A DNA stretch of 64,000 nucleotides from Eutreptiella sp. 'Long Island Sound 2002' (GCA_964036045.1 OZ038390.1:1362045-1426044), one strand, 5' to 3'. Numbered from the stretch's first letter, positions 46,101 to 56,640 are shown. The notes: generated from the letters alone by a model not told the origin. Made by a program: numbers and translations.

Positions 46101-49100
46101 CTGGTCCACTGTAGGTAAACTGGTCCACTGTAGATAAACTGGTCCACTGCAGGTAAACTGGTCCACTGTAGGTAAACTGGTCCACTGCAGGAAAACTGGT
46201 CCACTGTAGGTAAACTGGTCCACTGTAGATAAACTGGTCCACTGTAGGTAAACTGGTCCACTGTAGGTAAACTGGTCCACTGTAGGTAAACTGGTCCACT
46301 GTAGGTAAACTGGTCCACTGTAGGTAAACTGGTCCACTGTAGGTAAACTGGTCCACTGTAGGTAAACTGGTCCACTGTAGGTAAACTGGTCCACTGCAGG
46401 TAAACTGGTCCACTGTAGGTAAACTGGTCCACTGTAGGTAAACTGGTCCACTGTAGATAAACTGGTCCACTGTAGGTAAACTGGTCCACTGTAGGTAAAC
46501 TGGTCCACTGTAGGTAAACTGGTCCACTGTAGGTAAACTGGTCCACTGTAGGTAAACTGGTCCACTGTAGATAAACTGGTCCACTGTAGATAAACTGGTC
46601 CACTGTAGATAAACTGGTCCACTGTAGGTAAACTGGTCCACTGTAGGTAAACTGGTCCACTGTAGGTAAACTGGTCCACTGTAGGTAAACTGGTCCACTG
46701 TAGGTAAACTGGTCCACTGTAGATAAACTGGTCCACTGTAGGTAAACTGGTCCACTGTAGGTAAACTGGTCCACTGTAGGAAAACTGGTCCACTGTAGGT
46801 AAACTGGTCCACTGTAGGTAAACTGGTCCACTGTAGGTAGACTGGTCCACTGTAGATAAACTGGTCCACTGTAGATAAACTGGTCCACTGTAGGTAAACT
46901 GGTCCACTGTAGGAAAACTGGTCCACTGTAGATAAACTGGTCCACTGTAGGTAAACTGGTCCACTGTAGGAAAACTGGTCCACTGTAGGTAAACTGGTCC
47001 ACTGTAGGTAAACTGGTCCACTGTAGATAAACTGGTCCACTGTAGGTAAACTGGTCCACTGTAGGTAAACTGGTCTACTGTAGGTAAACTGGTCCACTGT
47101 AGATAAACTGGTCCACTGTAGGTAAACTGGTCCACTGTAGGTAAACTGGTCCACTGTAGATAAACTGGTCCACTGTAGGTAAACTGGTCCACTGTAGGAA
47201 AACTGGTCCACTGTAGGTAAACTGGTCCACTGTAGGTAAACTGGTCCACTGCAGGTAAACTGGTCCACTGTAGGTAAACTGGTCCACTGTAGATAAACTG
47301 GTCCACTGTAGATACACTGGTCCACTGTAGGTAAACTGGTCTACTGTAGGTAAACTGGTCCAGTGTAGGTAAACTGGTCCACTGTAGGTAAACTGGTCCA
47401 CTGTAGATAAACTGGTCCACTGTAGATAAACTGGTCCACTGTAGGTACACTGGTACACTGTAGGTAAACTGGTCCACTGTAGATAAACTGGTCCACTGTA
47501 GATAAACTCGTCCACTGTAGGTAAACTGGTCCACTGTAGATAAACTGGTCCACTGTAGATAAACTGGTCCACTGTAGATAAACTGGTCCACTGTAGGTAA
47601 ACTGGTCCACTGTAGATAACCTGGTCCACTGTAGATAAACTGGTCCACTGTAGATACACTGGTCCACTGTAGGTAAACTGGTCCACTGTAGGTAAACTGG
47701 TCCACTGTAGGTAAACTGGTCCACTGTAGATAAACTGGTCCACTGTAGGTAAACTGGTCCACTGTAGATAAACTGGTCCACTGTAGATAAACTGGTCCAC
47801 TGTAGATAAACTGGTCCACTGTAGATACACTGGTCCACTGTAGGTAAACTGGTCCACTGTAGGTAAACTGGTCCACTGTAGGTAAACTGGTCCACTGTAG
47901 ATAAACTGGTCCACTGTAGGTAAACTGGTCTACTGTAGGTAAACTGGTCCACTGTAGATAAACTGGTCCACTGTAGATAAACTGGTCCACTGTAGGTAAA
48001 CTGGTCCACTGTAGGTAAACTGGTCCACTGTAGATAAACTGGTCCACTGTAGGTAAACTGGTCCACTGTAGATAAACTGGTCCACTGTAGATAAACTGGT
48101 CCACTGTAGATAAACTGGTCCACTGTAGATACACTGGTCCACTGTAGGTGAACTGGTCCACTGCAGGTAAACTGGTCCACTGTAGGTAAACTGGTCCACT
48201 GTAGGTAAACTGGTCCACTGTAGATAAACTGGTCCACTGTAGATACACTGGTCCACTGTAGGTAAACTGGTCCACTGTAGGTAAACTGGTCCACTGTAGG
48301 TAAACTGGTCCACTGTAGATAAACTGGTCCACTGTAGATAAACTGGTCCACTGTAGATAAACTGGTCCACTGTAGATAAACTGGTCCACTGTAGATAAAC
48401 TGGTCCACTGTAGGTAAACTGGTCCACTGTAGGTAAACTGGTCCACTGTAGGTCAACTGGTCCACTGTAGGTAAACTGGTCCACTGCAGGTAAACTGGTC
48501 CACTGTAGGTAAACTGGTCCACTGTAGGTAAACTGGTCCACTGCAGGTAAACTGGTCCACTGTAGGTAAACTGGTCCACTGTAGGTAAACCGGTCCACTG
48601 TAGGTAAACTGGTCCACTGTAGGTAAACTGGTCCACTGTAGGTAAACTGGTCCACTGTAGATAAACTGGTCCACTGTAGGTAAACTGGTCCACTGTAGGT
48701 AAACTGGTCCACTGTAGGTAAACTGGTCCACTGTAGATACACTGGTCCACTGTAGGTAAACTGGTCCACTGTAGGTAAACTGGTCCACTGTAGGTAAACT
48801 GGTCCACTGCAGGTAAACTGGTCCACTGCAGGTATACTGGTCCACTGTAGGTAAACTGGTCCACTGTAGGTAAACTGGTCCACTGTAGGTAAACTGGTCT
48901 ACTGTAGGTAAACTGGTCCACTGTAGATAAACTGGTCCACTGTAGGTAAACTGGTCCACTGTAGGTAAACTGGTCCACTGTAGGTAAACTGGTCCACTGC
49001 AGGTAAACTGGTCCACTGTAGATAAACTGGTCCACTGTAGGTAAACTGGTCCACTGTAGGTAAACTGGTCCACTGCAGGTAAACTGGTCCACTGTAGGTA

Positions 49101-52100
49101 AACTGGTCCACTGTAGATAAACTGGTCCACTGTAGATAAACTGGTCCACTGTAGGTAAACTGGTCCACTGTAGGTAAACTGGTCCACTGTAGGTAAACTG
49201 GTCCACTGTAGGTAAACTGGTCCACTGTAGGTAAACTGGTCCACTGTAGGTAAACTGGTCCACTGTAGATAAACTGGTCCACTGTAGATAAACTGGTCCA
49301 CTGTAGATAAACTGGTCCACTGTAGGTAAACTGGTCCACTGTAGGTAAACTGGTCCACTGTAGGTAAACTGGTCCACTGTAGATACACTGGTCCACTGTA
49401 GGTAAACTGGTCCACTGTAGGTAAAGCGGTCCACTGTAGGTAAACTGGTCCACTGCAGGTAAACTGGTCCACTGCAGGTAAACTGGTCCACTGTAGGTAA
49501 ACTGGTCCACTGTAGGTAAACTGGTCCACTGTAGGTAAACTGGTCTACTGTAGGTAAACTGGTCCACTGTAGATAAACTGGTCCACTGTAGGTAAACTGG
49601 TCCACTGTAGGTAAACTGGTCCACTGTAGGTAAACTGGTCCACTGCAGGTAAACTGGTCCACTGTAGGTAAACTGGTCCACTGTAGATAAACTGGTCCAC
49701 TGTAGGTAAACTGGTCCACTGTAGGTAAACTGGTCCACTGTAGGTACACTGGTCCACTGTAGGTAAACTGGTCCACTGTAGGTAAACTGGTCCACTGTAG
49801 GTAAACTGGTCCACTGTAGGTAAACTGGTCCACTGCAGGTAAACTGGTCCACTGTAGGTAAACTGGTCCACTGTAGATAAACTGGTCCACTGTAGATAAA
49901 CTGGTCCACTGTAGGTAAACTGGTCCACTGTAGGTAAACTGGTCCACTGTAGGTAAACTGGTCCACTGTAGGTAAACTGGTCCACTGTAGGTAAACTGGT
50001 CCACTGTAGGTAAACTGGTCCACTGTAGATAAACTGGTCCACTGTAGATAAACTGGTCCACTGTAGATAAACTGGTCCACTGTAGGTAAACTGGTCCACT
50101 GTAGGTAAACTGGTCCACTGTAGGTAAACTGGTCCACTGTAGGTAAACTGGTCCACTGTAGGTAAACTGGTCCACTGTAGATAAACTGGTCCACTGTCCC
50201 ATGGTTCTTCATGGGACTGTGATCAGCCTAGAATGTGTACAGTGCCTCTTCACTGCTTCCCGTACCCTACCATTGCCGATGGTTTTCAGCCCCGCGTCAG
50301 CACCACAACACTTGGCCCCCGATCCGAAGCCGAGGACGGCGCACGGGCGCATGGGAGGGCTCCTACAGCCACCACTCCCCTTCCCCCTCTTGCGAGAACA
50401 GCGATAACCACCGTGAGACTGAGAGACACACGCCCCTCTGTTGCTGCGACAGGGGCTTGGCTTACACGCACCCTGAGAACACGCCCACAGTGCCCGGGCC
50501 ACGTATAAGGGCCCGCACGCCCGGACACCCACAGACAAGTGGCAACGAGTGGCAGGGCAGTCATGAGCATCCCCAAAACACAATCCCCAGCCTCAAAGCA
50601 CAAGATAAACTTAGTCCATATGGACACACCCAGAGAAAGGAACCGCCCAATTCCATGGCTCCAGGCGGTGCCGGTGAGCCACCTCCGTATGCCTCCCCCT
50701 TAGCGTTCACGGCGCGAGAGAAGGGCCCGTGCCAAGGGCTCAGGTGTCCTCGCTGGGGAACGGGCGCCTGTTGGGGTGCCTAATGGGCGCCTTCAGGGCG
50801 TTGAATGGGCGCCTGGAGGGCAATGGGCGCCAAGAGGGCGGCTGCCGCCTGGTCATCCCGGTCGTGAACAATGATCCCAGGCCCCATCCTACCGTTGCGG
50901 ACACCAAACCTCGTGTCGCTCTGACAGAGGGGGCCGTTGCTCTCGCACCGGGGGCTGCACGTCGCCACAAACGAATGCCACATCCACAAGACAGGCACAG
51001 CCGGTGCCACGCTCCCAAGGGCAACGACACGTGCGCACACCTCCAGAACGAAGCGCTCCAGAAAGTCGTCCTTCAGGTGGCCCCCCAGCAGCCGAGACAC
51101 GTCATTGTAGGCGTCCCCCACCATGACCCTTGGGTTCAGCGAGTGCCGAGGGATCCACGCCCTCTCTCTGGACAGCGCACGTATCCCTGCAGCAACGCGA
51201 CCATCGGCAGCGGGTGGCGTGGGGTGCGGCTTGTCCAGGCCGCGTCCCAGCATCGTATGGACCGGGGCCGGGGGGGGGGAGGGTGTAGGGCGAAGGCTGG
51301 TGGTGCGTGTGGGCAAACGGGGATGCTCCGCTGCATGCGCGCCGCTGGCGTCCGGTTTGACGGACGGTTACAGACGGCCCCAGAATGAGGGAAAAAAAAG
51401 GCAAACGGGCGCCACCCGACATCAAAGCGGACGCAAACCGACACACCGGCAATGTCAACAACGCACAGCCACATTCCCTATGATCCGCTCAACCATCGGC
51501 CGGGGGTATCACGCCAGTCCGCAACACTCGTCGTCGCCGGCAGTCATTTCACAAACCCCAAACGCAAACCAAACCCCCCGAAAAAAACTAATAACATGGG
51601 GCCCAACAGACGCCACCTCGAACCAAAGCGGACCCAAACGGACGCACCCGACGATCACAAAGGACGCGCCCAGACGGGCACCCACAATGCAACGGACGCC
51701 GGCATCGCCTACGCTCCCATGGCATTGCCATATCGGGCGCCCGCGCACATGGCATCGGGGGCACAGGGGCACAGGGCTACGGGCGCAGGGGGGGGGGGGC
51801 AGGGGGGCATACGGTTGAGCACGTTCTCATCGCACCCCTCCACAAACGGCCGGTACGAGAACACCTTCCGGAAGGCCAGGGCGACCAGCAGCATCTCCAC
51901 GCAGATCAGGAAGTCCTGCAGGCTCATGTCTATCTCCGAAGCAGAGCGGGTCAACGTCTGCTCGATCAGGCGGAGGCTTGTGCAGATCGCCACCACAATG
52001 CCTGACCAGGGGGTGTGACTGCAGAGGCCGGGGCCAGGGATGTGCTTATCCACCGGGGGGAAGGGGGAAGGGGGGTGTGACCTAATTAAAAAACAGACAA

Positions 52101-55100
52101 ATGCAAACCAGAGGTAATGCACTCCACAGTCAGGCATAAGTGCATCTTTATTCTCTATGCCAAACCTGGTTGAACCTCAAGACACACACTGTGTCTGAAA
52201 CAGAAAACAGAACATCATGTCTGACTACATTAGTCAGACAATCACAGTCAGTAGCTGTCAGTCAGACATCAGCAATCAGTGTCGGATAAAGACACCATGC
52301 ATTACCGGCATGGCCGAAAAGAGCAACCCGCCGCTTGCCAGCTGAAGGGGGAGGGGGGGGGGGGGGTTGGCACGACACCTTTGGTGTGTTTGGTGTGCAG
52401 CTGCTGGCGCCTACTGGCCGATCGCCACTTCCCACTGCCCCTCCCTCGGACCCTCTACCTCCATCAGCGGTGGTGCCCATCGGCCCCACACCGCCCTGTG
52501 CCCTTCCTCTCCCTCCTTGGCCTATCCTTCCCTCTCTACACACCCTTCCTTTCCCTTGGGAGGGTGTGCCAACGGAGCCCCGGGAATGTCCCTGTTGCAC
52601 TGCTCTGTGTCGGGTCCACACGGAGGAGGGCAGCGGCCCTCGCCATTGACCAGATGCCTCCAAATGGGCACCCAATACCGGCGGTGGGGGCGGGGGGTGG
52701 GGGGTAATCTGGCGGACCCCCCCCCCACCCAAAACCAAAAAACGTTTCCTTTGGGGGAACAATGACATTTTGAACAGAGGGCCCAATATGAGAGGCCCAT
52801 TTTAGGGACACAACCTTTGGTCTGCCCTCATACCCCCCCCCCACGCATCCCCCCAGCCCCCCTCCCGTACGCCAAACACCAAAGCACAACGCTGGCCGGG
52901 GCAGAGGATGTGTAGGGGGGCCGTAAGGCGCAGGAATGGGGAGCCCGGGGGGGGGGGGGTTGGCACAAGGCCTCGGCACAAGGCCGGGGCACGGGGGGGG
53001 TATGGTCTCCGCCGAAGGCGGGCCGAAAATCTTTAAGCCTAAATCCTCTTGGCACCGAAGGCGCCGAAGCAAAATTTTGGCTGTCAGCCTCAAACATTGG
53101 AAGGGGAGGGGGGGGGTGAGGGGGTTCCAGGCGGGGGGCGGGGTGCCCCCCCTCCTCGGCCGTTCTAGCACATCCCTGGGGGTACCCCCTGGCCTCTCAC
53201 CAGCTCATGCCCCTTACTCTGAGGGCACTCCCTGTCCTGACCTCCCCGCACTCCCTTCCGTGACTGTCCCTGTTTCACGACTCTGCATCGAGTACACACG
53301 GAGGAGGGCAACGATCCCCACCATTGGCCAAGCCGGCGGTGGGTTACCATTCTTCAACGGGGGCTCCCGGGCCCTGGAAGGCCGGGGGTTGGGGTGGGGG
53401 GCTTGAATGGGGGCTCTAGTGCAATCGAAGGGGCCCTGAGCCAAACAGAACACAAACGGAACACAACCACGTCCAGAGGGCGAGGCTGGGGTCGAGGGGA
53501 GGTACATGATTGCGAGGCCAAGCCGACGCATTTGCGGAAGGAAGCCCAGAAAAGGGCCGACGGTGCTCGCCGACCCGCCGTACCGGGAACGCTAATCCTG
53601 CGGCAGCGGCGCGCAATTTGGGTAATCATCACGGAACAGGGGAAAGCGTACCCTTTGTGAACTGTACTTTGTTGAACTGTACTTTGGAATGGGGAGTGGG
53701 TGTCGCACCGGGGTTGTCCGTGTTGAGTATTGGGCCTCGCCATTGCGCCCCGGTTGGCCCACTGCCTTCGCCCAAAATCGAGGGAAATTCATGCGGTCCT
53801 AATTACCCCGCAGCCAATTCCCCTTCCCCTGCGGCGCCGGTGGCTAATGCTCCGGGTGGTGTAGGTGGCGACGAAGGGTGTGGGAAAGGGGGGGGGCGGG
53901 GCTGCGGAGAATGCGAATCGGACGAGAGGTAGTGTCGGGGGTAGCACAGGGGCATGACGCGCGGGGCCGAGCGAGTGCACCGGGGGACAGAGGTCTGCGA
54001 TCGGGTCTTTGGGGCCTCAATAGGTCAGGTGTGGACCCGCCACTTAGCTCCAGCCGCGCCTGCCTCACGACCTTCATTGCCAACTCAGTTCCTCGATTGT
54101 GCGTGTCACCCGGACAGTGCAATGCAGTTCTTGTCCCTCCCCTCCGCCCTGAATCGTCTTTGGTTGGGGGGGCGTGAAGGGGGGGAGACTTTGCCAGAAG
54201 GACGCAAACAGGATGGCCTTCACGGACAAGAACATCCAGATCGGGTTGAGGGGCTCGAGGATGTTCGCCGTCGCCACGTAGAAGTTGACCAGCGCATAGA
54301 CCGCGATGGCCACCGATGTGGTCACGATGATCGTGACCCAGATGTACCTGCAGGCGGACGTGGCAGTGCACGGGTGTAGGGCACGGGGAACAGGGACCAG
54401 ACAGCCAACGGACTCCACAGAGCCGTCCCCCCGGCCCAGCCATGATCGCTGGCCCCATTCCCTCCCTCCGTCCACCTCAAAACTCAACACGCAGCGTACG
54501 TCCCCAGGCACCAGCCCCAAGGCCCCTGGGTCGATGGGCCCCGTGCTGCCGGTGGCCCACGCTGTTTTCAGCAATCGCCGTACAGTCTCGTCTGTGTCCG
54601 GGCTGGCATAACTCTGTGTCCGGGCTGGCATATGTACAGGATTCGTACCATGACAGTCAGACCGTGCAGTCTTAAGGCTGCTTCAAATAGATGGTGGGGG
54701 GGGGGAGGCGGGGCCTGTTGGACCAGGGTGGTCCGGCAACAAATTGCAACTGAGTACAATACAATACAATACAATACAATACAATACATACTATTCGAAA
54801 ACTTTTATTTGCTCGCACCGCTCGCAAACACAAGTTTGGCAAAGGGGTGTGCGCGAGTGAGAAGGTGAAGAAGCGTGCACAATGCGGAACAGGACGGGGC
54901 CCAAGAACTCCAGAGGAAAATCGGCACCGATTGGAATTTGAAACGGATTCGCTCGAATCTGGAGGACTAATTTACAAACTTTCAGTATGACTCGATTGGA
55001 ATCGAATTCGCTCGAATTCGCATGAAATGGAATTCGGGACGAATTCGCACGAATTCAAATTGAATTCGACGCCCGCCCTCCCTCCCTCCTTCCCTCCTTC

Positions 55101-55678
55101 CCTCCCTCCCTCCCTCCCTTCTCGAAGGCACAGAGGCACACCCCCATACCGAACAGGCACAGGCCTGCAGACGCACGAGCCGAAAGGGCCACAAACACAC
55201 AAAACACACGCTCAAAGGAAATGCACCAAAAACAAACACAGCCGCAGTGGGCAACAGAAGCCGCAGACCGCAGGGGGGGCAGGGGGGCAAGGGGCAGGAA
55301 TAAGGGCGGAGTCCACGTTGGAGGCCAGGAGGCGTCCCGGCCCCAACCTTCCACACCAAAAGGGAAAGCAACCAAAGCGGCCCCCGAAGCGCCACGCTGC
55401 CCGCGGCCCGTGCGCATGCGCGTATTGCGGGGGCATGCCCGGGCCTTGCAGCCCCACGAGCCCGGCAGGGGCTATACCCGTCGGAGATGTTGGTGATGGC
55501 CCCCTCCGTATATGAGTCGCAGGCGTACAGGATCATGGCGGCCACCGCCGACAGGGGCTTGATGACGACGTACTGCAGAATGCAGATGTAGACCCGCCGC
55601 AGGAACATGGACCCCACTTTGAAAGGCTGCCGCACCACAAGCGAGATCGGGAACAGCGGACGCATCGGCGGCTGCTCC
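27903..55678 (-). CDS. TMEM184/OST-alpha-like (DUF300) membrane protein gene, 5 exons, 5' end missing
   Basis: Five minus-strand exons join in phase to 321 residues plus stop. The first three carry the family's conserved core: MFLRRVYICILQYVVIKPLS, a TM segment VTTSVAIAVYALVNFY, LNPIWMFLSVKAILFASFWQ, and SLQDFLICVEMLLVALAFRK followed by FSYRPF. These correspond to the ...LQY..I.P...A, F..VK...F.SFWQ and QDF.IC.EM...A...FSY.P signatures of TMEM184/organic solute transporter alpha proteins, which are seven-helix membrane proteins. Exons 4-5 would give a cytoplasmic Ser-rich tail. The N-terminal helices are not found; they may lie 5' (higher coordinates) or in the N gap. Biochemical role in this organism is unknown. 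Confidence 0.75.
28389..50197. repeat. 19-bp satellite array, ~1,148 copies, 21.8 kb
   Basis: Unit ACTGGTCCACTGTAGGTAA, repeated head to tail with almost no length change. The main variants are GTAGGTAA/GTAGATAA, TAAACTGG/TACACTGG, CACTGTAG/CACTGCAG, GGTCCACT/GGTCTACT and GGTCAACT. A unit of 15 bp, lacking CACT, lies near 31519. The array begins after gggtacaccg and stops cleanly at CCACTGT before CCCATGGTTC. Because the unit has no stop on the minus strand and 19 is not a multiple of 3, all three minus frames read the same 19-residue period (QFTYSGPVYLQWTSLPTVD), giving frames up to 2,255 codons. These are treated as a by-product. Confidence 0.98.
50198..50215. repeat. Short palindrome at the satellite border
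   Basis: CCCATGgttcttCATGGG, six-base arms around six bases, exactly where the array ends. Could be chance. Confidence 0.6.
51041..51186 (-). CDS. Proposed exon 4: post-membrane segment
   Basis: Acceptor gttgctgcag before GGATACG (phase 1) and donor CTGGAG|GTGTGC (phase 0). Reads RALSRERAWIPRHSLNPR, then MVGDAYNDVSRLLGGHLKDD and FLERFVLE. Start phase fits the donor of exon 3, and no stop occurs. The segment VGDAYNDVSRLLGGHL fits a position where many family members have an amphipathic post-TM segment, but sequence resemblance alone would not identify it. Confidence 0.5.
51187..51812 (-). other. Proposed intron 3 (626 bp)
   Basis: Minus-strand GTATGC... to ...GCTGCAG, phase 1. Includes an A-rich, lower-GC patch at about 51540-51660. 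No other feature seen. Confidence 0.5.
51813..52001 (-). CDS. Exon 3 of TMEM184-like gene: last core helix
   Basis: Reads IVVAICTSLRLIEQTLTRSA, then EIDMSLQDFLICVEM and LLVALAFRKVFSYRPFVEG. The QDFLICVEM box and FSYRPF are diagnostic for the family. Acceptor ccctggtcag before GC (phase 1) matches the preceding donor CAAA|GTCTCC. Donor AACC|GTATGC, phase 1, is proposed; an alternative donor after RPF (TTT|GTGGAG, phase 0) also exists. Confidence 0.85.
52002..54189 (-). other. Intron 2 (2,188 bp), repeat-filled
   Basis: Flanked by exons 2 and 3. Contains a dispersed repeat (52984-53175) and a diverged local duplication (about 52587-52685 and 53264-53345, sharing cacacggaggagggca). Also contains a cluster of GTCAGAC/GTCTGAC words at 52218-52270 and several G runs. 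No separate gene supported. Confidence 0.75.
52984..53175 (+). repeat. Dispersed repeat, copy 1 (pair with 57.47 kb)
   Basis: Direct match to 57466-57660: tcctcttggcaccgaaggcg, ccgaagcaaaatt, tggctgtcagcctcaaacat and tggaaggggaggggg, then ccccccctcctc and acatccctggggg. Moderately diverged at the ends. The copy here lies within intron 2 of the TMEM184-like gene. Confidence 0.85.
54190..54347 (-). CDS. Exon 2 of TMEM184-like gene: two core helices
   Basis: 158 bases reading YIWVTIIVTTSVAIAVYALV, then NFYVATANILEPLNPIWMF and LSVKAILFASFWQ. The spacing between the helix, the P.NP segment and SVK...FWQ matches the family. Acceptor gtccgcctgcag before GTAC (one base completes Gly from exon 1). 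Donor CAAA|GTCTCC at 54189, phase 1. Confidence 0.9.
54757..54787 (+). repeat. (AATAC)6 microsatellite
   Basis: Consecutive caata units within intron 1, immediately followed by a T-rich segment. Confidence 0.95.
54935..55070. repeat. Degenerate GAATTCG-type short repeat cluster
   Basis: Many overlapping words such as attcgctcgaat, cgaattcgctcgaattcgc and cgaattcgcacgaattc, in both orientations because GAATTC is palindromic. It is AT-rich in a GC-rich intron. Origin unknown. Confidence 0.75.
55074..55125 (+). repeat. (CCTCCCTT)n pyrimidine tract
   Basis: ccctccctccttccctcctt and similar over about 50 bases. On the minus strand it is purine-rich, so it is not a polypyrimidine tract for this gene. 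Confidence 0.9.
55478..55678 (-). CDS. Exon 1 of the recovered part: LQY/helix segment
   Basis: Acceptor ttcttctgcag before GGAGCAG. Reads EQPPMRPLFPISLVVRQPF, then KVGSMFLRRVYICILQYVV and IKPLSAVAAMILYACDSYTE, ending AITNISDG with donor GG|GTATAG (phase 2). The ...LQYVVIKPLSAVAAMI... box is the family's hallmark and matches exon 2 in phase. The exon begins with one base of a split codon, so an upstream exon must exist. Confidence 0.9.
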
Positions 55679-56085
55679 CTGCAGAAGAAGGGCAGGCGCC
55701 GGCAGCGGCGGGGGCAGGGGGACGAAGCCGCAAACCCACAGAGCCTCGGTGCCCCCCCCCCCCCCCCGCGACACCGCGCCCCCGGTCCGCTATGCCCCTG
55801 GGCCGCTATGTCCCCAGAACGCTATGCCCCCGGCACGTGTGGTCTGTTACGTGCGGGTGCCGGTGGTGACGATGGTCACGCGTGATCTGGTTTGGCGGGG
55901 GGTGCGCTCGGAGGGCGGGCGCAGCACGACCGCGACGTGATGGACCCGTTTCCCCTGGTCTCGGATGTGCATAGCCGCTGGAACCCCCGTCGCATGCGCG
56001 TGGGAGCACGCCGCAGGGCAAACCCCGCGCAAAGTCCGGAGGAGACCTTCAATCCGGCCAAAACACGACCAGCCCCACGAGAGCT
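55679..56085 (-). other. Upstream of recovered exons, N-terminal exon not found
   Basis: Should hold or lead to exons for the first helices. A frame at about 55975-55860 (MHIRDQGKRVHHVAVVL), preceded by ggggttccag, is a weak candidate exon, but it lacks the P..Q..RI..MVP.Y box expected of the family. Confidence 0.25.
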
Positions 56086-56168
56086 GTGACAGCGCCAGCG
56101 ACGCACAGATGCATAGCCACGAGAACAAGAAGCATAGCGCTGACGTACTCATAACAGCCCAAACAAAC
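56083..56168 (-). repeat. ~83-bp duplicated segment, copy 1, TM-helix-like
   Basis: Matches 56558-56640 with few changes. The minus frame reads VWAVMSTSALCFLFSWLCIC then ASLALSQ, a plausible transmembrane helix. The homology ends at CTGTCACAG on the minus strand in both copies. It could be a duplicated N-terminal exon of the TMEM184-like gene or the 3' end of an intron. Not resolved. Confidence 0.6.
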
Positions 56169-56557
56169 GTGTGTGACACGGGTGTGACACGGAAGCCCAT
56201 TTTCCCAACCCCCCGCCCCTCCCTCCTTGGCCGCCGTGACGGGAGGGGGGGTTCAGGGCAGGGGTGCCCGACCTGCCGGTCCGTGGGGGGGGGGGGTCAA
56301 CCCAACATCTATGGCTCAAAATGATACCCACGTCGCGCTGATCATTTTGACTACTCAAATGTGGGTGGGGGGGGGGGGATTATTGGTGGAAAAAACTTTT
56401 TCGGGCCAAAATTTGTGTTCCTGTGCCTTCGGCGCCAACATCCGTTCTTACACAAAACAAAGGGCCCGACACGGAACCCCATTTCTCCAACCCCCCCCCC
56501 CTCCTTCGGCGGGCGTCCATGTCACCCCCCCTCCCCCCCGCAGAGGTCGCCCTGTGA

Positions 56558-56640
56558 CAGCGCCAGCGACGCACAGATGCATAGCCACGAGAAGAAGAAG
56601 CGTGGCGCTGACGTACTCTCAACAGCCCAAACAAACGCCC
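56558..56640 (-). repeat. ~83-bp duplicated segment, copy 2
   Basis: The same helix-like frame as copy 1 with ATG changed to GAG and a few other changes (VWAVESTSAPRFFFSWLCIC). Both copies keep the frame open. Confidence 0.6.

Larger units (their letters stand above)
28176..51040 (-). other. Proposed giant intron (22,865 bp) holding the satellite
   Basis: Minus-strand donor GTGTGCGC at 51040 and acceptor TTCTGCAG ending at 28176, both phase 0. Apart from the satellite it contains 50198-51038 and 28176-28388, in which I see no other gene. The other introns of the gene are 626, 2,188 and 1,130 bp. This would be an order of magnitude longer, nearly all of it satellite. Confidence 0.45.
54348..55477 (-). 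other. Intron 1 of the recovered part (1,130 bp)
   Basis: Donor GG|GTATAG at 55477 and acceptor at 54348. Contains an (AATAC)n tract (54757-54787), a GAATTCG-rich AT patch (54935-55070) and a CCTCCCTT tract (55074-55125). No gene. Confidence 0.8.

Noticed and set aside
28389-50197. CRISPR-like array
   Set aside because: Units are contiguous with no spacers, 19-bp period, in a eukaryotic intron-like context.
28289-50212. Dozens of minus-strand ORFs of 60-2,255 codons as giant repeat proteins
   Set aside because: They follow automatically from a 19-bp unit without stops on one strand. All three frames give the same peptide and ends fall at point variants such as GGTCTACT. There is no codon bias or conserved start.
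55860-55975. Candidate N-terminal exon with MHIRDQGKRVHHVAVVL
   Set aside because: Has an AG upstream and a GT downstream, but lacks the P..Q...RI...P.Y box expected for this part of TMEM184 proteins. Kept only as a weak note.
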